Shown in pieces: positions 63,257 to 64,000 of a stretch of 64,000 bases of DNA (positions are counted from its first letter, which is position 1; each line of letters starts with the position of its first letter). The notes under the pieces are model-generated. The model ran no database searches. It was not told where the DNA came from and was given only the letters and a program-made list of their open reading frames with translations. This DNA is from Diabrotica undecimpunctata (Eukaryota; Arthropoda; Insecta; Coleoptera; Chrysomelidae). Location of the stretch: assembly GCF_040954645.1 (NCBI RefSeq), contig NC_092803.1:81258263-81322262 (forward strand). Reading direction: 5' to 3'. The position numbers were made by a program, and so were the translations under genes.

Positions 63257-64000
63257 CAACCAGGGTCATCATATTATTTTCATCAAATCACGCCATTTTT
63301 GCTGACGTCTCTTTCACAAACAGGACCATCCTCTTAGCACCACATATGTAAAACCACGTTCACAAACATGATCGTATTATTAACATACTCACATATACAT
63401 TGGGTAAGTGCAACCAGCACATACTCAACAACCTGAAAAAGCTGATAGTGACTCGCTAAGAGTCTCACTATATTTACGTAACTTTAATACAACTGATTAA
63501 AGCGTTGTTCCAAAATAATTGATATACATTTTAATTACTCTTAAATATTCTTTCTTAAACACATTGTAAATGGTAGCACGCGTTTTAGGAATCATACGAC
63601 TGGGAGCGTATTTGGAAACACACGGAAAACTGGAGATCCGCATAATACATATGTTCTCCTTGTCGCTAAAACCCTTAAAATTGCAGATAATCATTCATGT
63701 GGTATAATTAAACACTTCATAACATTGGCAGTCTCTTTTATTAACGGCGTAAATAAATCTAAAAATTTCGATAAGTTACCTCATCCATGCGCAGGTAATT
63801 ACGAAAATCGTCTGATGCATATATTATTTCTTTTATTAAATTAAGAGTAAGTATTAAATTGAGAGTAAGTAGCACTTTTTCAAACCAATGCTTCTGGGAT
63901 CTTTTTGGTTTTTGTCTTTTACAATTTTAAAATTTTTATTTAAACAAACAACAGCTAATGCTGATAATAATTCGTCTTCGTTGTCAATCGTTGCTCAACG
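63257..64000. other. right edge, no gene seen
   Basis: AT-rich sequence with a short direct repeat (attaaattgagagtaagta / attaaattaagagtaagta near 63834-63873). No reading frame with a motif. Confidence 0.4.

Overview
The window looks like intergenic heterochromatin or gene-poor euchromatin from an insect with a large, AT-rich, transposon-packed genome. The mix of RTE-like LINEs close to the craniofacial-development-protein-2 type, Jockey-like and RNase-H-bearing LINEs, a Dong/R4-like LINE, a Penelope-like element, gypsy/errantivirus-like LTR elements, a hAT, a P-like/THAP element and a Tc1/mariner-type transposon would fit a beetle. The species cannot be fixed from the sequence alone. I find no convincing host gene, tRNA, rRNA or CRISPR array in the 64 kb.

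Layout. 0.3-1.9 kb: decayed RTE-like LINE (+). 2.9-3.8 kb: RNase-H LINE remnant (-). 4.4-5.6 kb: two copies of an LTR-like dispersed repeat. 5.6-14.1 kb: an RTE-like LINE (+) split by a nearly complete errantivirus-like LTR retrotransposon (-, 6901-13619, TSD ATAT) with gag, pol and a shortened env. 14.2-16.9 kb: a P-like THAP element with 30-bp TIRs and an 8-bp TSD, itself carrying a Jockey-like LINE. 18.5-19.7 kb: remnant of an unnamed transposon-associated protein. 20.1-21.6 kb: an RNase-H LINE split by a second LINE with a TSD. 22.7-26.4 kb: Jockey ORF1/EN remnant and a long open RTE LINE ORF. 27.0-29.4 kb: a Tc1/mariner-type element whose catalytic spacing is D-82-E. 32.3-36.8 kb: TA tracts with hairpins and several LINE pieces, including Dong/R4-like RT and its restriction-like endonuclease. 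38.3-40.4 kb: a Penelope-like element split by two LTR-like repeats. 41.9-50.4 kb: LINE and hAT remnants plus foldback repeats. 50.7-62.8 kb: one RTE-like LINE broken by an unclassified insert, a 1.1-kb solo-LTR-like element and a second, badly decayed errantivirus-like element (55.0-61.6 kb), which in turn holds another LINE.

There is no cooperating gene system in the usual sense. The genes are parasitic replication modules, and the informative content is the order of nested insertions. The best leads for something little described are the DD82E transposon with palindromic subterminal repeats, the P-like THAP element, and the TATA-bearing LTR-like repeat family found twice as tandem pairs. 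Boundaries supported by paired TIRs, LTRs or TSDs are marked as such. Family names rest on motif recognition without any database search.
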